Part shown: piece by piece, positions 1 through 7,527 of the stretch
How the letters are laid out: every line of letters begins with the position of its first letter
Position numbering within the stretch: position 1 is the first letter of the stretch
Origin: Mycobacterium attenuatum
Lineage (GTDB): Bacteria; Actinomycetota; Actinomycetes; Mycobacteriales; Mycobacteriaceae
Length of the DNA: 64,000 nt
Direction: 5' to 3'
Assembly: GCF_900566085.1 (NCBI RefSeq)
Contig: NZ_UPHT01000032.1
Coordinates: 1-64,000, forward strand
Notes under the pieces: generated by a model
Told to the model about the DNA's origin: nothing
What the model saw: the letters and a program-made list of their open reading frames with translations, nothing else
Database searches by the model: none
Position numbers and translations under genes: made by a program

Positions 1-99
1 TCATAGCGTTATTCGCAAGAATTCCAGACCCGACACACCATATATTTTGGCTACGTTTCGAGACCGCTGCAACACCATAGCCGCAGACCAGACACACAA
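1..99. other. Left window edge, no gene recognised
   Basis: The stretch after the reductase stop holds no recognisable gene. The leftward strand has only a nine-codon open frame beginning at a GTG/ATG cluster, with no ribosome-binding site. Any further genes of the leftward peptide locus (protease, transporter, partner protein) would lie outside the window. Confidence 0.4.
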
Positions 100-858
100 T
101 TAGCGCTCAAACACGCCGTAACTTCGGTCTAGCCAGATGACCGGGCCGGCGTATGAGTGCAGCAGAAGGCTGCCGTCCGAGAATCCGATTTCGATGCGCT
201 GCGGTACGGGGCTGTCGCTCCCGTCGTCGACGGCGCCGACGTCATGGCTGCATTGCACGCGTACCGGAACGACGTCGATCACCCCGCGAAAGCTCGTGAA
301 CGGGTGCTCCGGTATAGCGCTCGGCGCCACTTCGCGCTCCATCGCCGCCCCGGCCAGGGAGCCCAACGCTCGTCCCAGCAGATCGAATGTGGCATACGCC
401 GATCGGGGCGCGGTAACGACGGAAGCGTACGTCGGCGGGCTCGAAGCCCGGCGCCGACGGCATTCGCCGACGAATGCGCGCGCTGGGCCCAGTTCCGCGA
501 AGTGGCAGTTGACGGCATGAATTACCTTCGCCGACAGGGCTTCTTGACGTAGTTCCCGGAGTAGGTCGGCGCGTACCGGGTGCTCCATCAGGACGTGCAC
601 ACCGCGACGCAGGAGCTGTGCGGTCACCAATGCCGCTGTTGGTGGCGGAAGCGCGACAATAGCGGCTCCCACCTGGTCGGGAACTTCTGCGACGCTCGTC
701 CACAGCGGAACATTTTGCCGTGCCGCCAGTCGCGCGGAACGCTCGCTGCCGGCCGCGTGTATGCCGATCAGCTCGAACGAGTCGGTCAGTTTCAGCAGGG
801 CCGGGATGTAGAAGGCGCCGTAGTTGCTACCACACAGAACTACCGTTGTCGCATTCAT
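100..858 (-). CDS. Irp3/PchG-type thiazolinyl imide reductase (Gfo/Idh/MocA family)
   Basis: Predicted NAD(P)H-dependent reductase of 252 aa. The start at ATG 858 gives MNATTVVLCGSNYG, a Rossmann nucleotide-binding opening; the open frame continues upstream, but that part overlaps ycaO and looks non-coding. Blocks that I recall from yersiniabactin Irp3 are present in order: FELIGI, GSERSARLA, VPLWTS, RRGVHVLMEHP (the EHP signature), STxDLL-like AYATFDLLGRALG and YAGPVIW. Known family members reduce a Cys-derived thiazoline to thiazolidine in siderophores such as pyochelin and yersiniabactin. Here the partner is a YcaO gene rather than an NRPS, so I infer a peptide azoline as substrate. The protein stops soon after the YGPVxW block and is about 100 residues shorter than Irp3. 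It is the last visible gene of the leftward locus, 52 bp after ycaO. Confidence 0.75.
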   Translation of the reverse strand: MNATTVVLCGSNYGAFYIPALLKLTDSFELIGIHAAGSERSARLAARQNVPLWTSVAEVPDQVGAAIVALPPPTAALVTAQLLRRGVHVLMEHPVRADLLRELRQEALSAKVIHAVNCHFAELGPARAFVGECRRRRASSPPTYASVVTAPRSAYATFDLLGRALGSLAGAAMEREVAPSAIPEHPFTSFRGVIDVVPVRVQCSHDVGAVDDGSDSPVPQRIEIGFSDGSLLLHSYAGPVIWLDRSYGVFER

Positions 859-910
859 GATCGCGTCGGGAGATATTCGGCCTGGCCGACTAGCTCGGGC
901 TCGGCCACGC

Positions 911-2161
911 TCAGTCAACCCCTTGCAACGAGGTTCGCATCGGTGACGCGATTGATGACAACGACAGGCCGGGCGCAACGACTTTCACGACGGGCACGCA
1001 GGCGGCGGGGGAGTCGCACACCACCGCCACCGGTTCTATCCCGGTTCGCCGAGCAACCGCCGTCGCGGCTGCGGCTACCAGGGCTGGCAGCGAATCGTTG
1101 TCCGGTACCCGCCACGACGTCGGCGTCGCCACCGGAATATGGGCCGGCGATCGGGTAGCGCCGGCAGCCGGCGCTTGGGCGAGACGCACATAGATCCTTG
1201 CGGGGATGTCCTCGCGCGCGCCGCTGATTGCGGTGAGCCGGGATTGAGCGGCTTCGGTGATGGCCCGCGACAAGGCCACGTTGGGGTCATGATGCAATCC
1301 GCTGCCGGCGAACTGCACGCTCGACGTCGGTGAAATCAGTTCGGCCGCAAAGCAGTAATAGCCCTGCCACACGTCGAGGCGGGCAATGCGCAGCTCACTG
1401 CCGGCTCGACGAACCCGGTCGGCCAGCTCGGCGCAGTCGGCGCCATCGAGATCCTGCGGCTGCACTTCCCACATCGTCGAACCGGCCACAGCCGTACCCA
1501 TGGCATGTCTTTCCATGATTTCGTACAGCCCGTGCAAGGCGGCCTCGTAATAGCTGTTGCCGGAGGCCAAGCCTTGAGTGTGCATGGTGAACATCGGCGG
1601 CCCCCACCGATCGTTGACCGAAACATCCACCGCCACAACGGACCATGGCACCCACGTGTGCCGGCCCGTCAGTAGCGTGGTCGCTTGCATCCAATCGAGC
1701 CTGGCGCCGCGGTGATAAAAGCTCCCGGGCGGAAGCGACAGTGAACCGGGATCGTAGGTCAGCTCCGAGTCGAGATCGTCGGTGGAGGCAAACCTCAAGT
1801 CGGCGGTGGCGATCTCAGCATGCCAATACTCCAGCGACTCCATCACGGCCGAAACCTGGGCCGCGCGGTAGCTGGTTGCTTTTCCCTGGCTCACCGACAC
1901 CGTCCGCGATGCCGGGCGCACCGCCTGCACGGTGGGAATACCGAGACTATCCAGCCAGGTGATATCGGCGACGCGAGTGATACCGGCGGCGGAAAGGAGT
2001 GGCTGAACGGCCAGCCATGTCTCCTCGGGGCTGATGGTGCGGTGCGTGCCCGCCCGGTGGCCGATCATCGCGGGGTCGGCCGAGCCGAGGAACCGATCGG
2101 GCCAAAAGGACCAATTCGGGCCGAAATTCACCGCGGTGCCCGATGAGCAGGAATTCGGCAT
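911..2161 (-). CDS. YcaO-domain peptide-backbone cyclodehydratase (azoline or thioamide forming)
   Basis: A 416-aa YcaO protein. YcaO enzymes phosphorylate a peptide backbone amide with ATP so that a Cys/Ser/Thr side chain or an external nucleophile can attack it. The family blocks are all visible: SAVMESLEYWHAE (the S-x3-E-x2-E motif), then QGLASGNS followed by AALHGLYEIMERHA, and GLHHDPNVALSRAITEAAQSR. The C-terminus ends SPMRTSLQGVD and lacks the PxPxP tail found in many azoline-forming YcaOs. No ThiF/E1-like, RRE or TfuA partner is fused to it or seen in the window. The start is uncertain: ATG 2161 has no good Shine-Dalgarno, and an internal ATG at about residue 32 (MIGHRAG) is possible. 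It lies downstream of two precursor-like peptides and just upstream of a thiazoline-reductase homologue. Confidence 0.85.
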   Translation of the reverse strand: MPNSCSSGTAVNFGPNWSFWPDRFLGSADPAMIGHRAGTHRTISPEETWLAVQPLLSAAGITRVADITWLDSLGIPTVQAVRPASRTVSVSQGKATSYRAAQVSAVMESLEYWHAEIATADLRFASTDDLDSELTYDPGSLSLPPGSFYHRGARLDWMQATTLLTGRHTWVPWSVVAVDVSVNDRWGPPMFTMHTQGLASGNSYYEAALHGLYEIMERHAMGTAVAGSTMWEVQPQDLDGADCAELADRVRRAGSELRIARLDVWQGYYCFAAELISPTSSVQFAGSGLHHDPNVALSRAITEAAQSRLTAISGAREDIPARIYVRLAQAPAAGATRSPAHIPVATPTSWRVPDNDSLPALVAAAATAVARRTGIEPVAVVCDSPAACVPVVKVVAPGLSLSSIASPMRTSLQGVD

Positions 2162-2193
2162 GGCAGCATCTTACGGACAATTGATAAGACGCA

Positions 2194-2237
2194 CAGAGGC
2201 GACGACTCGCCGAATGTGGTGCGAGTCATCGCCTCTG
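2194..2237 (-). terminator. Strong stem-loop between precursor peptide 1 and ycaO
   Basis: Arms 2194-2210 and 2221-2237 form a 17-bp stem with a 10-nt loop. The only imperfect position is a G-U pair in the leftward transcript. It sits directly after the stop of precursor peptide 1 and before ycaO, and no clean U-tract follows. A partial terminator or processing/stabilising hairpin would make more precursor message than enzyme message, a common arrangement in RiPP operons. The regulatory role is an inference. Confidence 0.6.
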
Positions 2238-2253
2238 AGGTAAATCGGGGGTA

Positions 2254-2346
2254 TTAGTCCAGGGTGAAGCAGGTGGCTGAGAAGATTTCGGTTTCGCCCG
2301 AGGTCTCGCCGTCAATTGCGCTGCTGAATAGCTGGTCGTGGGCCAC
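2254..2346 (-). CDS. Putative RiPP precursor peptide 1 (30 aa)
   Basis: A short GTG-started gene preceded by AGGAGAAGCCA at good spacing. It encodes 30 residues beginning MAHDQLFSSAIDGETSGE and ending TEIFSATCFTLD. It matches precursor peptide 2 closely in residues 1-9 and 13-18, while the C-terminal part diverges except for Ser23, Cys26, Phe27 and Asp30. A conserved leader followed by a variable core with one invariant Cys is typical of ribosomally made, modified peptides. Cys26 is the natural substrate for the YcaO enzyme encoded downstream. The gene is too short for standard gene callers. Confidence 0.72.
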   Translation of the reverse strand: MAHDQLFSSAIDGETSGETEIFSATCFTLD

Positions 2347-2582
2347 TGGCTTCTCCTATCGGCATTGGCAGCTACCTTGTCGCTTGCTACCGAAGGCCTC
2401 ATCCTACATCGCCGCCCGTGTATCGCCGAATAGCCGGGATGCCGACGGCAGCCGATCGCCGAAGGCAAGCGTGATGACGTCCGATCTGCGCAACCCCTGG
2501 CGTCGTGAGCGATCTGAGATTCGCTGCGCCTACGGAATGCCTGAAGAATTATGCTGGCAGTCCGGCCGCTAAATCCGGCGTG
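2347..2582. promoter_or_regulatory. Spacer between the two precursor genes; possible second promoter
   Basis: No coding potential was found in this 236-bp stretch. The half next to peptide 1 repeats the sequence found upstream of peptide 2, including GGCTATTCGGC (leftward strand), so each peptide gene may have its own promoter or shared regulator site. No confident -10/-35 pair could be assigned, because the spacing differs between the two copies. Confidence 0.35.
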
Positions 2583-2675
2583 TCAGTCGATGGCGAAGCA
2601 AACGAATGAGGCGACCTCGATTTCGCCCGAGGTCTCGCCTTCGGTCGTGCTGCTGAATAGCTGGTCGTGGGCCAT
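2583..2675 (-). CDS. Putative RiPP precursor peptide 2 (30 aa)
   Basis: An ATG-started gene with a near-perfect Shine-Dalgarno (AGGAGGGGCCG before ATG 2675). The product begins MAHDQLFSSTTEGETSGE and ends IEVASFVCFAID. It shares the leader-like half with precursor 1. In the core-like half it keeps Ser23, Cys26, Phe27 and Asp30, and position 29 is Leu or Ile. Substitutions are concentrated in residues 19-28, as expected of two related products made by one enzyme set. It is the first gene of the leftward locus, so it is probably the most highly transcribed. Modification is inferred from context only. Confidence 0.72.
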   Translation of the reverse strand: MAHDQLFSSTTEGETSGEIEVASFVCFAID

Positions 2676-2881
2676 CGGCCCCTCCTATCGGTGTCGGCAG
2701 CCCCGTTTGTCGGTGCTCATCGACCATCCTGCGTGACAGCCGGCCCGTATGGCGTCAGCCGAATAGCCATATATCGGGATGAAGGCCGATCCGCCGAATA
2801 GCTCTCGGGTAATGTCCGCCGATCAGCGGACACGCCCGAGATGTAACCGAGATGTAGGCGCGACAATACCTACTGCCAGAA
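2676..2881. promoter_or_regulatory. Upstream region of the YcaO peptide locus
   Basis: A 206-bp non-coding gap between the DUF2332 gene and precursor peptide 2. It carries two copies of GCTATTCGGC (leftward strand; 2758-2767 and 2793-2802). It must contain the main promoter unless the locus is read through from DUF2332. A local regulator gene is not present. Confidence 0.35.
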
Positions 2882-3940
2882 CTACTGCCAGGTCACCGGC
2901 GGCCCGTGCGGATGACATTCGCCCAGAACCCATGCCTTGCCGCCCGGCCAACCGGCAGCACGCACCAAGAACTTGAGCGGACTACCGGGGCCGTCGCGGG
3001 CCGGTTCGAGCGTCAGGTGCGCCAACGGGGCGCGCGGGCCGGCCTGTGCGCCCAGGTGCTCGACCGCGGCGCGGATTGTGGCGCGTTCGTCGGCCGACAG
3101 GTACTGCCAGGTGATCGAATGCCACAGCACGGTCAATGTCCCCTCGGCCAGCGTCAGACCGGCCACCGCCTCGGCCGCGGTCTGGCGGTGCAGTTGCGCC
3201 GGGACTGTGCGGGCCACCGAGATCGCACCGCGCAGCCGGTTCATCCGGGCATGCTGGTCGGGCCACACGTAGCTCAACACGGTCAATTCGCCGTCGGCGC
3301 CGGTCACATCGATGGGTGCGATGTCGTACCCGTGGCGCTCGATGATGCGCACCCCGCCCGCTGGCGGCAATCGGCCGTGCCACGCGTCGTCGATCGTCAC
3401 CGGTGTCCCGGCCGGTCCCCAGTGGCCGCTGCCATAGCGGTAGCGGTAGCGGTCGGCCCGCAGGTTCAGTCCGGCGCTGGCGCCGATCTCGAAAAGCCTT
3501 ACCGGCAAACCAAATTCGTGGTTGATGTGTAGCAAGCCGCCGATTAACGCGGCGGATCGGCCGACCTCGTTGGTCTGTGGTGGTTGGTCCAGGGCCGCTC
3601 GCAACGCATCGGCGTGATCGGCCGCCACATCCATGATGTCGGGCCAGGCGGCCGCGGCGTCCCAGCTGCCGCCGGTGCTCGGATACCAGCGGCGCAACGT
3701 CGGCGCCCGGCCGTCGAGCACCAACCGGTGCAGGCCGCCCAGCAGCCGCAGGGGTACCGCGTGGCGTGACGGATCGTCCTCGTGGCCCGACAGGATGGGC
3801 ACGAAGACCCCGCCCGCCTCGACGTCGGCGGCTACCAGATCGAACAGCTCGCCGTACATCGGCGACCCGGACCGGGCGCAGAACCGCCCCTGCGATCGCA
3901 GGGTGTGCAGCAGGTGCCCGCTATCGACCGGGCCGCTCAT
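2882..3940 (-). CDS. DUF2332 family protein, mycofactocin-locus neighbour (Rv0690c-like)
   Basis: A 352-aa protein of the DUF2332 family, function unknown. Recognisable parts are the N-terminal [20 protein letters not shown], the central [17 protein letters not shown] (a methyltransferase-like glycine-rich turn) and [12 protein letters not shown]. It starts at ATG 3940 and overlaps the stop of mftR by 4 nt, so the two are translationally coupled. The same pair borders the mycofactocin genes in M. tuberculosis. It may be a SAM-binding protein, but no activity can be assigned. Confidence 0.75.
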   Translation of the reverse strand: MSGPVDSGHLLHTLRSQGRFCARSGSPMYGELFDLVAADVEAGGVFVPILSGHEDDPSRHAVPLRLLGGLHRLVLDGRAPTLRRWYPSTGGSWDAAAAWPDIMDVAADHADALRAALDQPPQTNEVGRSAALIGGLLHINHEFGLPVRLFEIGASAGLNLRADRYRYRYGSGHWGPAGTPVTIDDAWHGRLPPAGGVRIIERHGYDIAPIDVTGADGELTVLSYVWPDQHARMNRLRGAISVARTVPAQLHRQTAAEAVAGLTLAEGTLTVLWHSITWQYLSADERATIRAAVEHLGAQAGPRAPLAHLTLEPARDGPGSPLKFLVRAAGWPGGKAWVLGECHPHGPPVTWQ

Positions 3941-4530
3941 CCGAGCCGGTCCAACCCGGCGCCGACGGCGTCGAAGGCATTCCCGAGTGCTTCGGGCAGC
4001 GAGACAGATTCGTCACCCAGCCAATGTTCGTAAGCGCTCAACGCGACCCCCAGCATGGTCCAGGCAATGGTCTGTGGCACCAGGTCGGTGGACTCGCTGC
4101 CGAGCCGGCGGGCCGCGAACCCGGCGATCACCGCCCGCCAGCCGGCATACATGGTCATGGAATACGCTTGCAGTTCAGCGGTTTCCAGGATGATGCGCAT
4201 GCGCTGACGGTGCCGGACGGTCTCGGACTCGTCGAAGGTGTTGAACGCCAGCAGCGCCGCGCGCAAGGCCGTGCCCAGCCGGACCTGTGGCTCGATGTTG
4301 TCGAGCAGGTGCTGCAACTGGCCAAGGTGCGCATCGAAGTCGCCCCACGGAATGGCGTTCTTGGAGGCGTAGTAGCGAAAGAGGCTGCGCCGTGCGATGC
4401 CGGCCGCTCGCGCGACGTCGTCGACGCTGACCTCGGCGAAGCCGCGGTCGGTGAACAAGTCCATGGCGACGTCGGTGATGTGGTGCTTGGTCGTCGAGCG
4501 GCGCCGGCCCACCCGCGACTCGTGCAGCAT
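3937..4530 (-). CDS. mftR: TetR-family regulator of the mycofactocin locus
   Basis: A 197-aa TetR-type repressor. The N-terminal helix-turn-helix spans roughly residues 15-60 ([20 protein letters not shown], then [16 protein letters not shown]), and the C-terminal domain is all helical. MftR in other mycobacteria represses mft genes and is reported to respond to long acyl-CoAs. It is divergent from mftA with a 100-bp gap containing a dyad symmetry, which fits autoregulation and control of mftA. It is followed without a gap by the DUF2332 gene. Confidence 0.88.
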   Translation of the reverse strand: MLHESRVGRRRSTTKHHITDVAMDLFTDRGFAEVSVDDVARAAGIARRSLFRYYASKNAIPWGDFDAHLGQLQHLLDNIEPQVRLGTALRAALLAFNTFDESETVRHRQRMRIILETAELQAYSMTMYAGWRAVIAGFAARRLGSESTDLVPQTIAWTMLGVALSAYEHWLGDESVSLPEALGNAFDAVGAGLDRLG

Positions 4531-4552
4531 CAGACCCGCCCTTCCATTTCGG

Positions 4553-4581
4553 CACTCGATGCCATATTCTGGCGATCAGTG
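4553..4581. promoter_or_regulatory. Interrupted palindrome, candidate MftR operator
   Basis: CACT/AGTG (4553-4556 and 4578-4581) and GCCA/TGGC (4561-4564 and 4570-4573) are both centred at 4567, in the divergent mftR-mftA gap. The symmetry and location suit a TetR-family dimer. No footprint data are available, so the assignment is an inference. Confidence 0.35.
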
Positions 4582-4630
4582 TGACCAGTACCACCTCACA
4601 TTGTCGAGGCCCAGGACGAAAGGCATCCAC

Positions 4631-4720
4631 GTGGACCACGAGACTGACACCGACGTCGAGCTCGTCACCGAGACCCTGGTCGAAGAGGTTTCCATCGACG
4701 GTATGTGCGGGGTCTACTGA
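4631..4720 (+). CDS. mftA: Mycofactocin precursor peptide
   Basis: A 29-aa precursor starting at GTG 4631 with an AAAGG ribosome-binding site. The acidic leader begins [16 protein letters not shown], and the C-terminus is the invariant IDGMCGVY. In the known pathway the terminal Val-Tyr is decarboxylated and cross-linked by MftC bound to MftB, released by MftE as a tyrosine/valine-derived unit, and converted to a redox cofactor. The gene is only 3 bp before mftB. Confidence 0.95.
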   Translation: MDHETDTDVELVTETLVEEVSIDGMCGVY

Positions 4721-4723
4721 CCC

Positions 4724-5065
4724 GTGCCCGATTGCCCGGCCGTCCCCCGCCAGCGGGTGGTTTCTCCGGCACGGTCCGAATCGTCGGCGAGCGAGTTCGA
4801 CCCCGACCGCGGCTGGCGGCTACACCCGCAGGTGGCGGTTCGGCCCGAGCCCTTCGGGGCGCTGTTGTACCACTTCGGCACCCGCAAGCTGTCGTTTCTG
4901 AAGAATCGCACCATCCTGACGGTGGTGCAGTCGCTGGCCGACTATCCCGACGTGCGCTCCGCGTGCCGCGGCGCGGGTGTGGCGGATTCCGGACAGGCTC
5001 CCTATCTGCATGCCCTGGGTGTGCTGGCAGCTTCGACGATGTTGATCCCCCGGGAGGACGGGTGA
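4724..5065 (+). CDS. mftB: Mycofactocin peptide chaperone (RRE protein)
   Basis: A 113-aa protein with a PqqD-like RiPP recognition fold that holds the MftA leader and delivers it to MftC. The central part, FDPDRGWRLHPQVAVRPEPF then GALLYHFGTRKLSFLKN, is the conserved core. It starts at GTG 4724, three bases after mftA, and its stop overlaps the mftC start (GTGA), so production of the three proteins is coupled. Confidence 0.92.
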   Translation: MPDCPAVPRQRVVSPARSESSASEFDPDRGWRLHPQVAVRPEPFGALLYHFGTRKLSFLKNRTILTVVQSLADYPDVRSACRGAGVADSGQAPYLHALGVLAASTMLIPREDG

Positions 5066-6246
5066 CGGTACCGCGGCTCATTGAGCAGTTCGAACACGGA
5101 CTGGACGCGCCGATCTGTCTGACCTGGGAGTTGACCTACGCCTGCAACCTGGCGTGTGTGCACTGTCTTTCGTCTTCCGGCAGACGCGATCCGCGCGAGT
5201 TGTCCACCCGTCAGTGCAAGGACATCATCGACGAACTCGAACGCATGCAGGTGTTCTACGTGAACATCGGTGGCGGTGAACCCACGGTGCGTCCCGACTT
5301 TTGGGAGTTGGTGGATTACGCCACCGCCCACCGGGTCGGCGTGAAGTTCTCCACCAACGGGGTTCGCATCACCCCCGAGGTGGCGGCGCGGTTGGCGGCC
5401 AGCGACTACGTGGACGTCCAGATCTCGCTCGATGGCGCGACCGCCGAGGTCAATGACACGGTCCGCGGCCCGGGCTCGTATGCGATGGCGGTACGTGCTC
5501 TGGAAAACCTGGCCGAGGCGGGCTTCGGCAAGGCCGGAGCCGCCAAGATCTCGGTGGTGGTCACCCGGCACAATGTCGGTCAGCTCGACGAATTCGCCGC
5601 GCTGGCAAGCCGTTACGACGCCACCCTGCGGATCACGCGGCTGCGCCCGTCGGGGCGGGGCGCCGATGTCTGGGAAGACCTGCACCCCACGGCGGCTCAG
5701 CAGGTTCAGCTCTACGACTGGCTGGTGCTCAACGGCGAGCGGGTGCTCACCGGCGACTCCTTCTTCCACCTGTCACCCCTCGGCGAATCCGGTGCGCTGG
5801 CCGGGCTCAACATGTGCGGCGCCGGTCGGGTGGTCTGCCTGATCGATCCGGTGGGCGACGTGTATGCCTGCCCGTTTGCCATCCATGACCGCTTTCTGGC
5901 CGGAAACGTGTTGTCCGACTCCGACTTTGGCACCGGGTTCGAGAACGTTTGGAAGAACGCTCCGTTATTCCGTGAATTGCGGGAGCCGCAATCCGCGGGT
6001 GCATGCGGCAGTTGCGGGCATTACGACAGCTGCCGGGGCGGCTGCATGGCGGCCAAGTTTTTCACCGGCCTGCCACTGGACGGCCCGGATCCCGAATGCG
6101 TGCAAGGGCACGCTGCGCCGGCCCTGGCCCGCCAACGCGAGGCGCCGCGCCCGCGCGTCGACCATTCGCGAAAGGCGAGTCGACCCGTGCCCCTGACACT
6201 AAACGTCAGACCGCCGGCCCGGCTCTGCAACGAAAGCCCGCTCTAG
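5062..6246 (+). CDS. mftC: Mycofactocin radical SAM/SPASM maturase
   Basis: A 394-aa radical-SAM enzyme. The cluster motif CNLACVHC (C-x3-C-x2-C) has Cys28, Cys32 and Cys35. The C-terminal SPASM part carries the auxiliary-cluster cysteines in CGAGRVVC, VYACPF, ACGSCGHYDSCRGGC and PECVQG. Known chemistry is oxidative decarboxylation of the MftA C-terminal Tyr followed by a Val-Tyr carbon-carbon bond. GTG 5062 overlaps mftB by 4 nt and gives a length close to M. tuberculosis MftC; a much longer upstream open frame overlaps mftB and is not used. Confidence 0.95.
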   Translation: MTVPRLIEQFEHGLDAPICLTWELTYACNLACVHCLSSSGRRDPRELSTRQCKDIIDELERMQVFYVNIGGGEPTVRPDFWELVDYATAHRVGVKFSTNGVRITPEVAARLAASDYVDVQISLDGATAEVNDTVRGPGSYAMAVRALENLAEAGFGKAGAAKISVVVTRHNVGQLDEFAALASRYDATLRITRLRPSGRGADVWEDLHPTAAQQVQLYDWLVLNGERVLTGDSFFHLSPLGESGALAGLNMCGAGRVVCLIDPVGDVYACPFAIHDRFLAGNVLSDSDFGTGFENVWKNAPLFRELREPQSAGACGSCGHYDSCRGGCMAAKFFTGLPLDGPDPECVQGHAAPALARQREAPRPRVDHSRKASRPVPLTLNVRPPARLCNESPL

Positions 6247-6248
6247 TC

Positions 6249-7421
6249 ATGCCGGACGCCTGGTTCGAAACGGTGGCGATCGCCCAGCAACGCGCGAAGC
6301 GGCGCTTGCCCAAGTCGGTGTACTCGTCGCTGATTGCGGCAAGCGAACAGGGCGTCACGGTCGGCGACAATGTCGCGGCATTCAGCGAACTCGGTCTGGC
6401 GCCGCACGTCATCGGCGCGACGCAAAAGCGCGACCTGGCCACGACCGTGATGGGCCAGGACATTTCGCTGCCGGTGCTGATTTCGCCAACCGGTGTCCAG
6501 GCGGTCGATCCCGACGGCGAGGTGGCCGTTGCCCGGGCCGCGGCGGCCCGCGGCACCGCGATGGGCTTGTCTTCGTTTGCCAGCAAGCCGATCGAGGAGG
6601 TCATCGCCGCCAATCCCAAGATCTTCTTCCAGGTCTATTGGCTCGGCGGCCGCGACGCCATCGCCGAGCGGGTCGAACGTGCGCGCCAAGCCGGAGCGGT
6701 CGGGCTGATCGTCACCACCGACTGGTCGTTCTCGCACGGGCGCGACTGGGGTAGCCCCAAGATTCCTGAAGAGATGAGCCTGTGGTCGGTTGTGCAGCGG
6801 TTCCCCGAGGCCATGGTGCGGCCACGCTGGTTGTGGAAGTTCGGCAAGACGCTGCGCCCACCGGATTTGCGGGTGCCCAATCAGGGCCGCCGCGGTGAAC
6901 CCGGCCCGACATTCTTCGCCGCCTACGGCGAATGGATGGGCACCCCGCCGCCGACCTGGGAGGACATCGCCTGGCTGCGGCAGTTGTGGGGCGGTCCGTT
7001 CATGCTCAAGGGCGTGATGCGGGTCGACGACGCCAAAAGAGCGGTCGATGCCGGGGTTTCGGCAATATCGGTGTCCAACCATGGCGGCAACAACCTCGAC
7101 GGCACGCCCGCCTCGATTCGTGCCCTTCCCGCGGTGGCGGCAGCGGTCGGAGACCAGACCGAGGTGTTGCTGGACGGCGGTATCCGGCGGGGGAGCGACG
7201 TCGTCAAAGCGGTGGCACTGGGAGCCCGGGCAGTGATGATCGGCCGCGCCTACCTTTGGGGGCTGGCCGCCAACGGCCAGGCCGGTGTCGAAAACGTCCT
7301 CGATATCCTGCGCGGCGGCATCGACTCGGCACTGATGGGCCTGGGGCACAGCTCCGTGCAGGACCTCCGGCCGGACGACATTATCGTGCCCGCCGGTTTC
7401 GCTCGGGAATTGGGCGTGTAA
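6249..7421 (+). CDS. mftD: Mycofactocin FMN-dependent oxidative deaminase
   Basis: A 390-aa member of the FMN alpha-hydroxy-acid dehydrogenase family (annotated lldD1 in older genomes). The catalytic-His motif appears as SVSNHGGNNLDG, and the phosphate/FMN motifs as LLDGGIRRGSDVVKA and GARAVMIGRAYLWG. In the mycofactocin pathway MftD converts the released AHDP unit to premycofactocin. ATG 6249 lies two bases after the mftC stop, and the longer in-frame extension overlaps mftC. Confidence 0.92.
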   Translation: MPDAWFETVAIAQQRAKRRLPKSVYSSLIAASEQGVTVGDNVAAFSELGLAPHVIGATQKRDLATTVMGQDISLPVLISPTGVQAVDPDGEVAVARAAAARGTAMGLSSFASKPIEEVIAANPKIFFQVYWLGGRDAIAERVERARQAGAVGLIVTTDWSFSHGRDWGSPKIPEEMSLWSVVQRFPEAMVRPRWLWKFGKTLRPPDLRVPNQGRRGEPGPTFFAAYGEWMGTPPPTWEDIAWLRQLWGGPFMLKGVMRVDDAKRAVDAGVSAISVSNHGGNNLDGTPASIRALPAVAAAVGDQTEVLLDGGIRRGSDVVKAVALGARAVMIGRAYLWGLAANGQAGVENVLDILRGGIDSALMGLGHSSVQDLRPDDIIVPAGFARELGV

Positions 7422-7527
7422 CGTCCAAGTAACTTCCTGTTGCGTCAATATTGGTGGCGCAGAAAAAAATTCAGTAGAAGAGGTAACAATCGGTGCACGG
7501 CAGGTAAATTCGGCCTACCATCGGCGG

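Larger units (their letters stand above)
2254..2785 (-). repeat. Tandemly duplicated precursor cassette
   Basis: Two copies of a roughly 200-bp unit lie about 330 bp apart: 2254-2450 and 2583-2785. Similarity covers the peptide gene, its ribosome-binding site (GATAGGAG in both) and about 100 bp upstream, including GGCTATTCGGC on the leftward strand at 2425-2435 and 2758-2768. A third shorter copy of GCTATTCGGC is at 2793-2802. The spread of similarity beyond the coding part shows that the precursor was duplicated with its control region. Confidence 0.65.

Noticed and set aside
859..978. N-terminal extension of the thiazoline reductase open frame
   Set aside because: It overlaps the end of ycaO, is arginine-rich random-frame sequence, and the Rossmann fold begins right after ATG 858.
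2226..2468. 80-codon leftward frame covering precursor peptide 1
   Set aside because: It is out of frame with the well-supported 30-codon gene, has no ribosome-binding site and low-complexity basic composition; the duplicated cassette does not conserve it.
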